A DNA stretch of 64,000 nucleotides from Ardenticatenaceae bacterium (GCA_020634455.1 JACKBQ010000001.1:806001-870000); one strand, 5' to 3'; shown: positions 8,875 through 17,948, numbered from the stretch's first letter. Translations and numbers: made by a program. The notes: generated from the letters alone by a model not told the origin.

Positions 8875-10809
8875 ATGGCGAAAAAAACCGAAGCGGAAAG
8901 ACAATATGATGCCAGCAGCATCCAGGTTCTAAAAGGTCTGGAAGCGGTGCGCCGTCGCCCCGGTATGTATGTGGGCGGCACCGATGTCAAGGCATTGCAT
9001 CATTTAGTATACGAAATTGTAGACAATTCCATTGACGAGGCGCTGGCTGGACGATGCGGCCGTATTGAAGTGACCATCCATCAAGATGACAGCATCACCG
9101 TGCAGGATGATGGTGTGGGTATCCCCGTGGCCCTGCACCCTACCGAGAAAGTGTCGGCCTTGGAACTGGTGCACACCACCCTGCACGCTGGCGGCAAGTT
9201 CGACAATGACGCTTACAAAGTGTCTGGTGGTCTGCATGGCGTAGGCGCTGCGGCCGTTAATGCCCTGTCCGAGTGGATGGAAGTGACGGTTCGGCGTGAA
9301 GGCGCGGTTTGGTTTCAACGTTACCAGCGTGGCATCCCCGACGCCCCCGTCAAGAAAGTGGGTAAGCTGGGCAAGGATGAGCCGACGGGCACCACGACTC
9401 ATTTTCGGTTCGATGCCGTCATTTTTGAAGCTGAGGCCACCTACAAATTTGAAACATTGCTCAACCGCTTCCGCGAGATGGCGTTTGTAACCAGCGGTGT
9501 CTTTTTAAAGCTGCGGGATGAACGGCCGTCTTCCCCTCGTGAGATGAGCTTTTACTTTGAAGGTGGTGTCAAATCGTTTGTGCGCTACCTGAACCGCAAC
9601 CGCAAGCCGCTGCACGATCCCGTGTATGATCGCAAAGAAGCGGATGGCATGGAAGTGGAAGTTGCCTTGCAGTACACCGAGGGCATCACCATTTCAGAAT
9701 TTGCCTTTGCCAACACCATTCACACGCCAGACGGCGGTACCCATCTGACCGGTGTACGAACGGCCGTAACCCGCGTCATCAACAGTTACGCCCGTAAAAA
9801 CAACTTCCTCAAGGAAAAAGATAACAACTTCTCCAGCGACGACACCCGCGAAGGGATAACGGCCGTTGTCAGCGTTAAACATCCCGACCCGCAGTTTGAA
9901 AGCCAGACCAAAGTGAAGCTGATGAACGCTGAAGTGGCTGGCGTGGTTGCCGCCATCACCGCCGATGCATTTAGCCTGTACCTGGAAGAAAATCCGCGCG
10001 AAGCCAAGAAGATTATCGAGCGCTGCCTCACTAGCTCGCGCGCGCGTGATGCGGCCCGCAAGGCCCGTGAATTGGTCATGCGCAAGAGCGCCCTGGAAAG
10101 CCTCACGCTACCTGGTAAGCTGGCCGACTGCTCCGAGCGCGACCCAAACAAGTGCGAACTGTACATTGTAGAAGGTGACTCGGCCGGTGGCAGCGCCAAA
10201 CAAGGGCGCGACCGGCATTTCCAGGCTATCCTGCCCCTGCGCGGCAAGATTCTCAACACCGAGCGGGCCCGTCTGGACAAGATTTTGGCCAACAACGAAG
10301 TGAAAGCGATGATTTCGGCGCTAGGCACAGGTATTGGCGAAACGTTTGACGCGGGAAATTTAAGATACGGCCGTATCATCATCATGTGTGACGCCGACGT
10401 AGACGGCAGCCACATCCGCACCCTGCTGCTCACCTTCTTCTTCCGCTACATGCCCGCGCTCATCGAGAAAGGCCATCTCTATATTGCCCAGCCACCGCTC
10501 TACAGCCTGAAATCGGGCAAAGAGATGCATTACGCCTACACCGAAGCACAAAACCAGGACTTACTGAAAGAGCTGCAAAAAGCTGGCAAAAAATACAGCT
10601 TACAGCGCTACAAGGGTTTGGGTGAGATGAACCCGGAGCAGCTGTGGGAAACCACCATGGACCCGGCTGAGCGGATGCTGCTGCAAGTCACCATCGAAGA
10701 CGCTGTAACAGCAGACAAAACGTTTGATATGCTCATGGGCACCGAAGTGGGGCCACGCAAGCGCTTTATCATGACCCACAGCAGCGAGGTCCGCAACCTG
10801 GACGTGTAA
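8875..10809 (+). CDS. gyrB: DNA gyrase subunit B
   Basis: This 644-residue type IIA topoisomerase subunit supplies the ATPase and TOPRIM parts of gyrase, which introduces negative supercoils. The GHKL ATPase is shown by YEIVDNSIDEA, DDGVGIPV and GGLHGVGAAAVNALS. The TOPRIM domain shows YIVEGDSAGG and the metal-binding DADVDGSHI. The C-terminal end (YKGLGEMNPEQLWETTMDP) is complete. The ATG is preceded by AAGGA eight bases upstream. gyrA is not adjacent. ParE is the alternative, but the QGRDRHFQAILPLRGKILN stretch and length favour GyrB. Confidence 0.95.
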   Translation: MAKKTEAERQYDASSIQVLKGLEAVRRRPGMYVGGTDVKALHHLVYEIVDNSIDEALAGRCGRIEVTIHQDDSITVQDDGVGIPVALHPTEKVSALELVHTTLHAGGKFDNDAYKVSGGLHGVGAAAVNALSEWMEVTVRREGAVWFQRYQRGIPDAPVKKVGKLGKDEPTGTTTHFRFDAVIFEAEATYKFETLLNRFREMAFVTSGVFLKLRDERPSSPREMSFYFEGGVKSFVRYLNRNRKPLHDPVYDRKEADGMEVEVALQYTEGITISEFAFANTIHTPDGGTHLTGVRTAVTRVINSYARKNNFLKEKDNNFSSDDTREGITAVVSVKHPDPQFESQTKVKLMNAEVAGVVAAITADAFSLYLEENPREAKKIIERCLTSSRARDAARKARELVMRKSALESLTLPGKLADCSERDPNKCELYIVEGDSAGGSAKQGRDRHFQAILPLRGKILNTERARLDKILANNEVKAMISALGTGIGETFDAGNLRYGRIIIMCDADVDGSHIRTLLLTFFFRYMPALIEKGHLYIAQPPLYSLKSGKEMHYAYTEAQNQDLLKELQKAGKKYSLQRYKGLGEMNPEQLWETTMDPAERMLLQVTIEDAVTADKTFDMLMGTEVGPRKRFIMTHSSEVRNLDV

Positions 10810-10851
10810 TTTTTAAGGAATAGGATTTCACCCTTAGCTCTTCGACACAAA

Positions 10852-10888
10852 AAAGCCCGACCAACAATTTGGTCGGGCTTTATTTTTT
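10852..10888. terminator. Bidirectional intrinsic terminator
   Basis: A stem of AAAGCCCGACCAA with its complement (four-base loop) is followed by a T-rich tract and preceded by an A tract. It lies between the convergent gyrB and Thr/Pro-rich protein genes and can serve both. Confidence 0.93.
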
Positions 10889-10901
10889 CACAAGAAATTC
10901 T

Positions 10902-11675
10902 TTAGCGAATACTGATTGAAATCTCTTGCGACAATGTGTGGAAAGTGCCGCCACCGCTCAAACATTTTTGGTAACCATCGAAACAAACAACCAGACGAAT
11001 GGTGTAATCACCGGCCTCAGGAATAGACATCCAAGACGGCCAACTGAGTCCTTCCGGGGGCATCACATCATTGTTACCGCCCCAGTTATTTTGGTACCAG
11101 GCCACAATGTCTTGCCCGTTGCGCCGGGGCATCACCCCAATGGTGGAATACGCCACCCCACCCCCGGTCGTGTTCCCCACGCGCCATTCGTACCAGATTT
11201 GCCCACCAGGCGTCAAATTAGACCGACCAGGCTGCAAACCAAAGCTCTCACCAACCAAGCCATTGGCGTTTGTGGGTTGTGGGCCTGCGGGAACTGGCGT
11301 GTTGGTCGGTGGCACGGGTGTCGCCGTGGCAGGTACGGCCGTTGGCAAAGGCACATTGGTAGGCGGTACGGCCGTTGCCGTGTTCGTCGGTAGCGGGGTC
11401 TCTGTGGGAATCGCCGTCGCCGTTGGCGTGTCTGTAGGAAGCGGCGTGTTCGTCGACAAAATTTGCACCACCGCTGGCGGCAGCACCGTCGGCGATGCTG
11501 GCACCTCTGTGGCTGGCACATCCGTCGGTACTTCAGCCACCGCTTCAACCGTCGGGTCTGGGGCAACGGCCGTTTGCTGACCATCTTGCAAAAGCAAAAC
11601 CGCCGCTACAATAATTAACAAAACCAATACACCTAAAGCGCCAAACAACACGGCACGAACTGTCTTATTACTCAT
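10902..11675 (-). CDS. Membrane-anchored protein with Thr/Pro linker and C-terminal beta domain
   Basis: This 257-residue protein has an N-terminal membrane anchor (residues 7-30), then about 100 residues rich in Thr, Pro, Ala and Val with imperfect repeats such as PTDTPTATA and PLPTNTATAVPPT. A C-terminal domain of about 110 residues has a predicted beta-sandwich look (GQIWYEWRVGNTTGGG, EAGDYTIRLVVCFDG). Two Cys (CFDGYQKC) could form a disulphide outside the cell. No enzyme motif is visible. Such linkers are common in surface proteins of Chloroflexota. Function unknown. Confidence 0.8.
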   Translation of the reverse strand: MSNKTVRAVLFGALGVLVLLIIVAAVLLLQDGQQTAVAPDPTVEAVAEVPTDVPATEVPASPTVLPPAVVQILSTNTPLPTDTPTATAIPTETPLPTNTATAVPPTNVPLPTAVPATATPVPPTNTPVPAGPQPTNANGLVGESFGLQPGRSNLTPGGQIWYEWRVGNTTGGGVAYSTIGVMPRRNGQDIVAWYQNNWGGNNDVMPPEGLSWPSWMSIPEAGDYTIRLVVCFDGYQKCLSGGGTFHTLSQEISISIR

Positions 11676-11756
11676 TCATACTCCTTGCCGCTTGGGAAGC
11701 GGCCGTTTTGGTTCTGCACCTAAAACCCGCAGCAACATCAGAAATTTCAAGATGAT

Positions 11757-11790
11757 AAAAATCTGCGTAATCTGCGAAATCTATGGATTT
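11757..11790. repeat. Dispersed ATCTGCG-type repeat
   Basis: Tandem ATCTGCG-like units lie in the gap between two minus-strand genes. They match the CACAGATT/ATCTGCG family seen in other gaps of this window. Confidence 0.7.
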
Positions 11791-11821
11791 TCAATAAACC
11801 TTTTGAGATTCAGGTGCTAAC

Positions 11822-13585
11822 TCAGTCTGCAAAAATATTGTTGCGAATCCCAAAAATGTTTTGTGGATCATTTGCCTGCTTCACATCCCTGATCAGCTGG
11901 GCCGCTGCCGGCGAAATCGCATACTTCATAAAATCTTTGCGAATCTTGCCCACACCATGATGATGCGAAATGGAACCACCCGCCGCCATAATCGTCTCGC
12001 GCAGCGAATGCTCAATTTCGCTAAAAATCTTGTCGGGATTTTCCACACCCTTCGTAGAAAAACCGTGCGTAAAGTAAATGCACACCCCCGTGTGGTACAG
12101 CTGCGTAATGCGCGGCGAAATATAAGCCCGACCTGGCAAACCAAACTCTTTATGCTTCTCCTCCACCTGCACCGCTACCGCATCCAGAACCGCCTGCACT
12201 TTGTTCCACGGCACCGTCGTCTCATACGTCTCCCCAATAATGTGGAAATCCGCCAAAAAGTCACGAATGTAGGCGATGGCATAGGTGAGCATGTAGCCTC
12301 GCTTGCCATTCGTCTCACCACCCGCAATACCCCCATACTTCTTGGCTAACCGATTAATTAGCTTCGCCTGGGATTCCACCTGCTCCCTCGTCCCTTCCAT
12401 CACAATCGTCGCCGCACACAGCTCATTCGGGTCAAACTTCTTTACCTTCAGCAAGAAGAACTTCTGAATTTCCCCCATAATCGCTTCCATGCGCGTCGGT
12501 TCACCCTTCAGCGCGGAGCCGAAGCGGAACTGAATATTGTCTAGCAAGCGAATACTGGCCGGCAACATACCCGTCTGGGTTAGTTCATACAAAAAGTCAG
12601 TACCCTGCTTAAACGTGGGAAACACCAACGAGCCATACTTCTTCGCCTCCGGCAGCTTGTGAATCTTAATCACCGCGCTGGTAATGATGCCCAAATTCCC
12701 CTCGCTGCCAAAAGCTACCTGCTTCGGGTCAATGCCCAACGACTGGCGGGGCATCGCTGGCCCTGATTCAATCACACCTTTTGCCGTCACCATCGTCACC
12801 GATTCCACAATGTCTTCGATATTACCGTAACGATTTTTCTTCATGCCGCTGGCATTGGTGGCAATCCAGCCACCCAACGTAGACAACTCCAAACTGTCCG
12901 GTTCGTGGCCGCTGGTGTAGCCAAGCCGCTCCAACCGCTCTTCCAAATCCTTGCCAGAGATGCCTGCCTGTATGCCAGCACGGAAATTCTCGTGGTCCAC
13001 CCACAAAATTTTGTCCATTCGCCGCATATCCACCGCAGCAATAGAACGCGTTTCATTTTCTGGCAATTGCAAAGCGCAGCTTACGCTTGTGCCGCCGCCG
13101 TAGGGAACCAGGCACACATCGTGCTCCCCAGCCAGTTTGATGATGCGTTCCACATCTTCCTGGCTTTCCGGGAAAAGTACCATGTCTACCACCCGATCCA
13201 ACGCGCCGTAGAGCACCTTGTACACCTCATCGGCCGTCGTTTGCCCGTGGCTGTGAATAAGCCGCTGGCGATCTTCAATGGAAACTTTGTCCGGGGAAAG
13301 CTGGGTTTGCACAGCCTGGTAAAAAGCATCGTTCAGCCGGGCAGGGTGCACTGGCTTGTTGCGTACCTCTGGCATGAGGTTGTTATGGTCAATGGTGATG
13401 TCGAGCATCTCCTCGACGAATGGTAAGAATTCGTGCATAACCGTGCCCGACAGCGCATACCGACTGCCGGTTACCGTCACGGTTTTATCGGGATTTACTT
13501 TGAAGTAAGTATCGGTAAAGCCCCATTTATGATCGTAGCGAATATCTTCGCCACTTGAACCTTGATCAAGTGATTTATCTGCCAT
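11822..13585 (-). CDS. FAD-binding oxidase, alkyldihydroxyacetonephosphate synthase (AGPS) type
   Basis: This 587-residue flavoenzyme belongs to the VAO/PCMH fold. The FAD motif PYGGGTSV, the stretch EPDSLELSTLGGWIATNASG followed by MKKNRYGNIEDIV, and the C-terminal SHHHGVGKIRKDF closely follow animal AGPS. AGPS replaces the acyl chain of acyl-DHAP with a fatty alcohol to form an ether lipid. I place the start at 13585 (upstream AGAGGAAG) rather than the longer frame opening at 13630, whose first 15 residues are basic and repeat-like. A thiolase gene lies upstream on the same strand, which would fit lipid metabolism. Some bacterial relatives act on other acids such as D-lactate, so the substrate is not certain. 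Confidence 0.82.
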   Translation of the reverse strand: MADKSLDQGSSGEDIRYDHKWGFTDTYFKVNPDKTVTVTGSRYALSGTVMHEFLPFVEEMLDITIDHNNLMPEVRNKPVHPARLNDAFYQAVQTQLSPDKVSIEDRQRLIHSHGQTTADEVYKVLYGALDRVVDMVLFPESQEDVERIIKLAGEHDVCLVPYGGGTSVSCALQLPENETRSIAAVDMRRMDKILWVDHENFRAGIQAGISGKDLEERLERLGYTSGHEPDSLELSTLGGWIATNASGMKKNRYGNIEDIVESVTMVTAKGVIESGPAMPRQSLGIDPKQVAFGSEGNLGIITSAVIKIHKLPEAKKYGSLVFPTFKQGTDFLYELTQTGMLPASIRLLDNIQFRFGSALKGEPTRMEAIMGEIQKFFLLKVKKFDPNELCAATIVMEGTREQVESQAKLINRLAKKYGGIAGGETNGKRGYMLTYAIAYIRDFLADFHIIGETYETTVPWNKVQAVLDAVAVQVEEKHKEFGLPGRAYISPRITQLYHTGVCIYFTHGFSTKGVENPDKIFSEIEHSLRETIMAAGGSISHHHGVGKIRKDFMKYAISPAAAQLIRDVKQANDPQNIFGIRNNIFAD

Positions 13586-13693
13586 ATCGCTTTTTCTCTT
13601 CCTCTTTTGGTTTACAGCGGGCAAAAGCATTCGCTTTCACAGCCAGCCATGCATTATCAATCAGATCGCCAATCCTGGCAAAGAGTAAAGTCT

Positions 13694-13742
13694 TGCCACA
13701 GAGGGCACAGAGGTTTTAGAGATTTTCTCTTTTCCCTCTATG
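13694..13742. repeat. Dispersed CCACAGAG/CTCTGTG-type repeat
   Basis: The run from TTGCCACAGAGGGCACAGAGG into a TTTTCTCTTTTCCCTC stretch belongs to the dispersed intergenic family. It generates spurious open frames encoding HRGHRGFRDFL-like peptides. Confidence 0.75.
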
Positions 13743-13785
13743 CCCAAAATGAATGCCGTTGGGCAGCCCTCTGCGGCAAAAAAAA

Positions 13786-14997
13786 TCACACCCGCTCGAT
13801 GATGGTGGCGATGCCCATGCCGCCGCCCACGCACAGGGAAATTAGCGCCGTTTCAAGGTCGGTGCGCTCCAATTCATCCAGCACCGTACCCAACAGCATT
13901 GCCCCCGTAGCCCCCAGCGGATGTCCCAGGGCGATTGCACCACCGTTCACGTTGATGTTCTCGGCTCCCTCGATGCCCATGTCGCGCATAAAGCGCAGCA
14001 CTACTGAAGCAAATGCCTCATTAATCTCAAACAGATCGATGTCTTTAACATCCATGCCCGCAAGCTTGAGTGCTTTTTTGGAAGCTGGCCCCGGCCCGAT
14101 GAGCATGATCGTCGGCTCCGTCCCCACCAGTGCCGCAGAGCGGATGCGGGCGCGCGGCTTCAGCCCCAGCGCCACTCCTTTTGCCTTCGAGCCAATGAGC
14201 ACCAATGCTGCCCCGTCCACAATACCAGACGAGTTGCCCGCCGTGTGAACGTGGTTAATCGCTTCAACTTGTGGATACTTTTTGAGCGCCCGGGCGTCGA
14301 AGCCCATCTCGCCAACTTTGACAAAGGCTGGGCGTAGCTGGCCCAATGTCTCCAGCGTAGTACCGGGCCGTAAATGCTCATCTTTGTCCAGGGCAATTTG
14401 GCCGGCTTCATCGCGCACGGGCACAACGGAATTTTGGAAGTAGCCATTGGCCCAGGCATTGGCGGCACGTTGCTGGGAACGCACGGCAAAGGCGTCTACA
14501 TCGTCACGGCTGAATCCTTCTAGTGTAGCAATCAAATCTGCGCCGATGCCTTGGGGCACGAAGTTGATTTTGTCGCTCACGTTGGGGTCCATCATCATTG
14601 CGCCACCGTCAGACCCCATGGGTACGCGGGACATGGATTCGACGCCACCAGCCACGACCAAATTTTCCCAGCCAGAGCGGATTTTCATAGCGGCCATGTT
14701 CACCGCCTCCAGGCCAGAGGCGCAAAAGCGGTTGAGCTGCACGCCAGGCACATCTACATCCCAATCGGCGTAGAGAACGGCCGTTCTGGCAATATCCGCC
14801 CCCTGATCATTAATCGGCGTCACGCAGCCCAGCACCACGTCATCCACCTGCGAGGTGTCCAAACTGTGCCGCTGCTGCATCTCACGCAGCAAGGTGGCCA
14901 GCAAATCCACTGGCGGCACGCCATGCAGCGCCCCATCCTGCTTGCCCCGCCCCCGTGGCGTGCGAATCGCCTCGAAAATATACGCTTCTTCACTCAT
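13786..14997 (-). CDS. Acetyl-CoA C-acyltransferase (thiolase)
   Basis: This 403-residue thiolase has the acyl-accepting Cys in NRFCASGLEAV (about residue 90), the His of ALGHPLGATG and the second Cys of SLCVGGGMG. It catalyses either 3-ketoacyl-CoA cleavage in beta-oxidation or acetyl-CoA condensation. The length is normal for a biosynthetic or degradative thiolase. No partner hydratase or dehydrogenase is adjacent, so the direction cannot be decided. The AGPS-like gene follows on the same strand after 200 bases that contain a dispersed repeat. Confidence 0.92.
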   Translation of the reverse strand: MSEEAYIFEAIRTPRGRGKQDGALHGVPPVDLLATLLREMQQRHSLDTSQVDDVVLGCVTPINDQGADIARTAVLYADWDVDVPGVQLNRFCASGLEAVNMAAMKIRSGWENLVVAGGVESMSRVPMGSDGGAMMMDPNVSDKINFVPQGIGADLIATLEGFSRDDVDAFAVRSQQRAANAWANGYFQNSVVPVRDEAGQIALDKDEHLRPGTTLETLGQLRPAFVKVGEMGFDARALKKYPQVEAINHVHTAGNSSGIVDGAALVLIGSKAKGVALGLKPRARIRSAALVGTEPTIMLIGPGPASKKALKLAGMDVKDIDLFEINEAFASVVLRFMRDMGIEGAENINVNGGAIALGHPLGATGAMLLGTVLDELERTDLETALISLCVGGGMGIATIIERV

Positions 14998-15018
14998 GCC
15001 CAGCTCCTGTTATTTTTT

Positions 15019-15092
15019 AGCCACAGATTAACGCAGATTTTCACAGATGAAGAAGAAAAAATCGGCGTTAATTTGCGAAATCTGCGGATTAT
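15019..15092. repeat. Dispersed CACAGATT/ATCTGCGG repeat, inverted
   Basis: The element opens with CCACAGATTAACGCAGATTT and closes with AATCTGCGGATT-like sequence, so its ends are complementary. It fills most of the divergent gap between the thiolase and nitroreductase genes. Confidence 0.8.
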
Positions 15093-15141
15093 TTCTCTGC
15101 CCATTCTACAGTGCCGCCAATGTTGCTCCAAAATAATTGGC

Positions 15142-15147
15142 TATACT
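15142..15147 (+). promoter_or_regulatory. -10 element for a probably leaderless transcript
   Basis: TATACT ends six bases before the nitroreductase ATG, and no ribosome-binding site lies between them. Transcription from this element would start at or next to the start codon. No convincing -35 was found. Confidence 0.45.
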
Positions 15148-15153
15148 TCCCGC

Positions 15154-15774
15154 ATGACAAACGCAACTTTAAACGATTTCATTCAGTTGACCCGCAGCCG
15201 TCGCGCCATTCGTCGTTTCACAGATGAGCCGATTCCGCCAGAATTATTGGATTTGCTGCTGGAAACGGCCGTTTGGTCACCATCCGCTCACAACCGCCAA
15301 CCGTGGCGCTTTGCCGTGCTGGAAGATGCGGCCAGCAAGGAAACACTGGCCCGCGCCATGGGCCAACGCCTCCGCGCCGACCGCACCGCCGACGGCGATT
15401 CGCCGGACGCGATTGAGCGGGACGTGGCTCGCTCCTTTGCCCGCATCACCGGGGCGGCGGCGCTGATTGTGGTGTGCTTGAGCATGGCGGATATGGACAG
15501 TTACCCCGACCCCCACCGCAGCCAGGCAGAGCGCACCATGGCGGTGCAAAGCGTAGCGATGGCCGCGCAAACGCTGTGGCTCACCGCCCACGCCGCCGGG
15601 CTTGGGGCCTGCTGGCTCTGCGCCCCGTTGTTTGTGCCAGAATTAGTGGTAGCCACACTCAATCTGCCACCGGATTGGGAGCCGCAAGGCTTGCTCACGC
15701 TGGGCTGGCCCGCTGAGGAAAAAGAGAAACCTCGCGAGCCTTGGGCCAGCAAAGTCATGTTTTTGGACCGCTGA
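15154..15774 (+). CDS. FMN-dependent nitroreductase, FbiB C-terminal-domain-like
   Basis: This 206-residue nitroreductase-fold protein has the FMN-binding RSRRAIRRFTDEPIP near the start and SAHNRQPWRF (about residues 45-54). LRADRTADGDSPDAIERD and PPDWEPQGLLTLGWP recall the C-terminal domain of FbiB, which reduces dehydro-F420 with FMN. A much longer frame runs in from 14551, but this ATG starts the conserved domain. It heads a plus-strand run that ends with cofC, another F420 gene, which supports an F420 role. A general nitroreductase is the alternative. Confidence 0.8.
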   Translation: MTNATLNDFIQLTRSRRAIRRFTDEPIPPELLDLLLETAVWSPSAHNRQPWRFAVLEDAASKETLARAMGQRLRADRTADGDSPDAIERDVARSFARITGAAALIVVCLSMADMDSYPDPHRSQAERTMAVQSVAMAAQTLWLTAHAAGLGACWLCAPLFVPELVVATLNLPPDWEPQGLLTLGWPAEEKEKPREPWASKVMFLDR

Positions 15775-15788
15775 GGATACCACCTCCT

Positions 15789-15850
15789 GTAGCCGCGGTT
15801 TCTTACCGCACGTTGACCGATGAATGAACGCGCTAAGAAAGCGCGGCTAC
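15789..15850. repeat. Inverted repeat, GTAGCCGCG...CGCGGCTAC
   Basis: Two 21-base arms (15789-15809 and 15830-15850) pair with two mismatches around a 20-base loop. It follows the nitroreductase stop and may act as an RNA hairpin. No T tract follows. Confidence 0.85.
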
Positions 15851-15902
15851 TATTTATGCCGAAAATGGTGGGGGCAGACACTCAATTTCTCGAACAAATT
15901 CA

Positions 15903-15930
15903 ATGACAAATTAGCTTTGTCCGCTATAAT
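15903..15930 (+). promoter_or_regulatory. Sigma70-type promoter for the IclR-fusion/ABC/cofC run
   Basis: ATGACA and a consensus TATAAT are separated by 16 bases, about 100 bases upstream of the IclR-fusion start. This is one of the best promoter matches in the window. Confidence 0.7.
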
Positions 15931-15962
15931 AAACGTCTATTTTTTATACTGGACTAATTTCA

Positions 15963-16021
15963 GGAGATTGGAGACTGGAGATTAGAGACTAAAAAATCTC
16001 TAGCCTCTAATCCCCAATCTC
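15963..16021. repeat. Inverted repeat in the 5' leader of the IclR-fusion gene
   Basis: Units of GGAGATTGGAGACTGGAGA are followed, after an A-rich loop, by imperfect complements ending in CCCAATCTC. It sits between the promoter and the start codon, so it would fold in the leader RNA. Confidence 0.75.
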
Positions 16022-16029
16022 ATTTGATC

Positions 16030-17196
16030 ATGGACTACTCAAAACAGGTGCCCGCCGCCGAGCGGACGTTGAACATTTTGGAAGCGCTGAGTAGTGCGCC
16101 GGACGGGTTGAGCGCGACGGAGTTGCTGGAACAGCTAGGCGACATCTCGCGCAGTGGGCTGTTTGCCCTGCTAAACACGCTCAAGGCGCGGAGCTACATC
16201 GAACAAAGCGACAACCGGGGCAAGTACCAGCTGGGTCCAGCGCTGTGGGCGCTGCTGCCGCGCCAGTCGCTGGGGCTGGAGCCGCTCATCACCGCGTTTG
16301 AGACGGAAATGGCGCAGGTGGATTTGGGGGAAACGGCCGTTCTCCTCTGGCTCGATCGACAAGAAACCGTGCTGCTGGCCCAACGGGAAGGCATCAACCG
16401 GGTCCGCGCCGTCTACCGGCTGGGCCAACGCGAGGCAGCGACAAACAGCCCCGGCGGTCGCCTCTTGCTGGCTGGTTTGCCGAATCAATCTGCCCAGCAA
16501 ACGGCCGTCTTCAACCAGTTCCGCAGCGAAGGAGCGGCCACCCAGGAAACGGCCGAAACCCTCGACATCGCCTGCCCCATTTGCGCCGACGGTGTGCAGC
16601 CCAGCGCCGCCTTGCAGGTGAGCCTGCCCCTTTTTCGCAGCCAGCCAGCGGCAGTTGCGCAGCTCAAAAAGCAGGTGCAGCAGGCCGCCTCGCGCATCTC
16701 ATTTCGGCTGGGGGCGGCGGTGTACCAACCGTACGGCTGGGCCGTGGGCGAACCCATCGGCCCCAACCGTGCCCTGAAAGACGCCGAAATCGAGCAGTTT
16801 TTACAGGGGCCGTGGAGCGCCCGGCTGGCCTGCGTGCGCGCTGACGGCACGCCGCACGTGTTGCCGTTGTGGTATGAGTGGGACGGCCGTTCCTTTTGGG
16901 TCGCCGCCTCGCCGGGGGCGCAGTGGAAGCAGGTGGTGGATGAAACCGGGCGCGTCTCGCTGACGATTGACGAGCCGTGGCCGCCGCTGCGCCGTGCGTT
17001 CGTGGTGGGTCAGGCACATTCGGTGGCGGCAGACGCCGTGCCCGGCGGGCTGGCAGGGCTGCGCCAGCGGCTGGCGGTGCGCTACCTGGGCCAGGGGGCC
17101 GACCAGCAGCCAGAGCTGTGCCAGATTGATGGGTGGACGGCCGTGCAAATTACCCCGCAGCGCCTCACCGGGCATCAAGGATTGGGCCGGGCATGA
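16030..17196 (+). CDS. IclR-type regulator fused to an FMN-binding split-barrel domain
   Basis: This 388-residue protein joins two families. Residues 1-70 form an IclR-like winged helix (AAERTLNILEALSSAPDGLSA, FALLNTLKARSYIEQ). Residues 75-240 resemble an IclR effector domain. From about 250 a pyridoxamine-phosphate-oxidase-like split barrel begins (FLQGPWSARLACVRADGTPH, VLPLWYEWDGRSFWVAASPG). Split-barrel proteins bind FMN or F420. The ATG at 16030 is preferred over the TTG two codons upstream. Its stop overlaps the ABC ATPase start (ATGA), so they are translationally coupled. It probably controls this locus in response to a flavin-like ligand; this is inference. Confidence 0.82.
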   Translation: MDYSKQVPAAERTLNILEALSSAPDGLSATELLEQLGDISRSGLFALLNTLKARSYIEQSDNRGKYQLGPALWALLPRQSLGLEPLITAFETEMAQVDLGETAVLLWLDRQETVLLAQREGINRVRAVYRLGQREAATNSPGGRLLLAGLPNQSAQQTAVFNQFRSEGAATQETAETLDIACPICADGVQPSAALQVSLPLFRSQPAAVAQLKKQVQQAASRISFRLGAAVYQPYGWAVGEPIGPNRALKDAEIEQFLQGPWSARLACVRADGTPHVLPLWYEWDGRSFWVAASPGAQWKQVVDETGRVSLTIDEPWPPLRRAFVVGQAHSVAADAVPGGLAGLRQRLAVRYLGQGADQQPELCQIDGWTAVQITPQRLTGHQGLGRA

Positions 17197-17948
17197 GCGC
17201 TTTAGACATTCGCGTCAGTGAACTGAGCCATCGGTACGGCCGTACCCACGCCCTGCAAGACATCAACCTGCACATCCAGCCGGGCGAATTTGTGAGCCTG
17301 GTCGGCGTCAGCGGCTGCGGCAAATCCACCCTGATGCGCCTCATTGCCGGGCTGCAAACGGCCACAGAGGGTGGCGTCTGGCTCGATGGGCAACCGCCCG
17401 CCGCCGCCCGCGCCGCCAAGCAAATTGGCTGGATGGCCCAGCAGGCTGCCCTGCTGCCCTGGCGCACCGTGCGCGAAAACGTGCAGCTCGCCCAGAAAAT
17501 CAATCCGCAAGCGGGGCAAACCACGCCCAACCCCAATGATTTGCTCAACATGGTGGGATTGGCAGAGTTTGCTGAGTCTTACCCGCTCACCCTTTCCGGC
17601 GGGATGCAGCAGCGGGCGGCTTTGGCGCGGACCTTGGCGACGGGAACGGCCGTTTGGCTGATGGATGAACCGTTTGCCGCCCTCGATGAGCTGACGCGGG
17701 AGCTGCTGGCCGAGGAGCTGCTCCAAATTTGGCGGCAGTTCCGCCCGACGGTGCTGTGGATTACGCACAATTTGCATGAAGCGATTCGCATGTCTGACCG
17801 GGTGGTGGTGCTGACGCCGCGACCGGGCACGATTGCGGGCGAGATCGCCGTGCCGCTGCCCCGACCCCGCGACGACACGAGCGCCACTTTCCAAGACCTC
17901 TTGCGCCAAACGCGGGCGCTGCTACGGCAGGAGGTGGTTCATGGTTAA
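17193..17948 (+). CDS. ABC transporter ATP-binding protein, nitrate/sulfonate/THI5 type
   Basis: This 251-residue ATPase shows Walker A (GVSGCGKST), a Q-loop (WMAQQAALLPWR), signature (LSGGMQQRAALAR), Walker B (VWLMDEPFAALDE) and the switch His (WITHNLHEA). It belongs to the SsuB/TauB/ThiZ group, which energises uptake of sulfonates, nitrate, thiamine precursors or flavins. It starts inside the preceding gene and its end overlaps the permease start at 17941, marking a tight three-gene unit. Confidence 0.9.
   Translation: MSALDIRVSELSHRYGRTHALQDINLHIQPGEFVSLVGVSGCGKSTLMRLIAGLQTATEGGVWLDGQPPAAARAAKQIGWMAQQAALLPWRTVRENVQLAQKINPQAGQTTPNPNDLLNMVGLAEFAESYPLTLSGGMQQRAALARTLATGTAVWLMDEPFAALDELTRELLAEELLQIWRQFRPTVLWITHNLHEAIRMSDRVVVLTPRPGTIAGEIAVPLPRPRDDTSATFQDLLRQTRALLRQEVVHG

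Noticed and set aside
10902..11393. Plus-strand frames opposite the Thr/Pro-rich protein
   Set aside because: They mirror the linker repeats of the minus-strand gene.
13607..14248. A 213-codon plus-strand frame
   Set aside because: It starts in a dispersed repeat and runs antisense through the thiolase gene; no family resemblance.
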